A stretch of DNA of 13,472 nucleotides, from NCBI GenBank assembly GCA_937860175.1, contig CALMBJ010000020.1, positions 1 through 13,472 on the forward strand, in the 5' to 3' direction. The notes below the pieces were generated by a model. It did not search any database and was not told where the DNA came from. It worked only from the letters and a program-made list of their open reading frames with translations. Shown here piece by piece: positions 12,986 to 13,472 of this stretch. The DNA is from an uncultured Actinomycetes bacterium. Lineage in GTDB: Bacteria; Actinomycetota; Actinomycetes; Nanopelagicales; Nanopelagicaceae. Position 1 is the stretch's first letter. Every line of letters begins with the position of its first letter. The position numbers were made by a program, and so were the translations under genes.

Positions 12986-13472
12986 CTAGCTCCAGAGCTC
13001 TTTGATCTCAACTACTCGGCCTTCATTAATGCTCTTATGAGCTGCAAGGCCGGTAACAACGCTAGTTACTCCATCTTTAAGGCTAACTTCAGCTGGAGTT
13101 GAGTTCAAGATCGCATCACGGAACTTGGTGTGTTCGATATATGAAGCACCGTAGTGGTGGCCCATGTACTTCACATCGTAGTTGTGAATAATCTTTTGTT
13201 CGCTTCCAGGGGTACGTGCTGCACCCGTCTTCCAACCTGAAAGTTTTCCAATAGATTCACGGCGAGAAGCACGCAAAACCTGTGATGGTAGGAATGATTC
13301 AATCTTTCCTTCATCTCCAACGATCGTAAGAATCTCTTTATCAAATGAGCCTTCGCCAAACATGCACAGATCCAACATGCCGCGCGCACCATTTGCGTAT
13401 TCAAGAATAACAAATGCATTATCCAACATATCCGCCTGCTTACCATCGTACTTCTCATCAAGGTGATTAACG
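12986..13472 (-). CDS. Gfo/Idh/MocA-family protein, C-terminal part; candidate NAD+-dependent sulfoquinovosidase
   Basis: The open frame enters from the right edge and ends with TAG at 12986-12988, giving 161 visible residues. The sequence (NHLDEKYDG, then DNAFVILEYANGARGMLDLCMF and VGDEGKIESFLP) is the C-terminal alpha/beta substrate domain of Gfo/Idh/MocA oxidoreductases; the NAD-binding Rossmann domain is beyond the window. An internal Met at 13429 is not the start. Members of this family include NAD+-dependent glycosidases (GH188) that hydrolyse sulfoquinovosides in actinobacterial sulfoglycolysis loci. Its place beside the YihT-like aldolase makes that role attractive. A plain sugar dehydrogenase is the alternative, and the visible part cannot decide. 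Confidence 0.8.
   Translation of the reverse strand, partial: VNHLDEKYDGKQADMLDNAFVILEYANGARGMLDLCMFGEGSFDKEILTIVGDEGKIESFLPSQVLRASRRESIGKLSGWKTGAARTPGSEQKIIHNYDVKYMGHHYGASYIEHTKFRDAILNSTPAEVSLKDGVTSVVTGLAAHKSINEGRVVEIKELWS

Noticed and set aside
47..13472. Mobile elements, CRISPR arrays or phage genes
   Set aside because: No transposase, integrase, phage protein, or regularly spaced direct repeats are visible; composition and gene packing are uniform.

Overview
The window looks like part of a contig from a low-to-moderate-GC, streamlined actinobacterium, probably a freshwater planktonic (acI/Nanopelagicales-like) lineage. This is an inference. It rests on the actinobacterial SAM-IV riboswitch, the very short or overlapping gene junctions, frequent GTG/TTG starts, a sugar ABC importer without its own ATPase, and base composition well below classical high-GC actinobacteria. 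Bases 1-46 are not biological: they match an Illumina Nextera i5 adapter, so genomic sequence starts at 47.

Left part (47-1924): the 3' end of a polyprenyl diphosphate synthase converges on, and overlaps by 33 bp, a rarD-yajQ pair on the minus strand. A tRNA-Tyr(GUA) with an encoded CCA end diverges from yajQ.

Middle part (about 1954-5735): a promoter leads directly into a SAM-IV riboswitch, followed by a complete polar-amino-acid-type ABC importer (lipoprotein binding protein, permease, ATPase) and an M24 'pita-bread' protein that has lost its metal-binding aspartates. The riboswitch implies the operon is shut off when S-adenosylmethionine is plentiful, so the import substrate is probably methionine or another sulfur amino acid.

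Right part (5841-13472): a tightly packed plus-strand operon encodes an L-fucose-isomerase-type sugar isomerase, a secreted sugar-binding protein, two MalF/MalG-type permeases, a FadR-type GntR regulator, a PfkB sugar kinase and a YihT-like aldolase. A Gfo/Idh/MocA protein converges from the minus strand and runs off the window. The aldolase strongly resembles 6-deoxy-6-sulfofructose-1-phosphate aldolase. With an isomerase, a kinase, an importer and a Gfo/Idh-fold protein that could be an NAD+-dependent sulfoquinovosidase, the region reads as a variant sulfo-EMP (sulfoglycolysis) locus. Predicted flow: the sulfoquinovoside or sulfoquinovose (SQ) is imported, SQ is released, isomerised to sulfofructose, phosphorylated, then cleaved to dihydroxyacetone phosphate and sulfolactaldehyde. 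The sulfolactaldehyde dehydrogenase/reductase and the C3-sulfonate exporter are not in the window and may lie beyond its right edge. The main points to check are this pathway assignment, a probable non-canonical GTT start and long hairpin at the head of the first sugar permease, a possible operator pair before the isomerase, and the SAM-riboswitch control of an amino-acid importer linked to a degenerate M24 protein.
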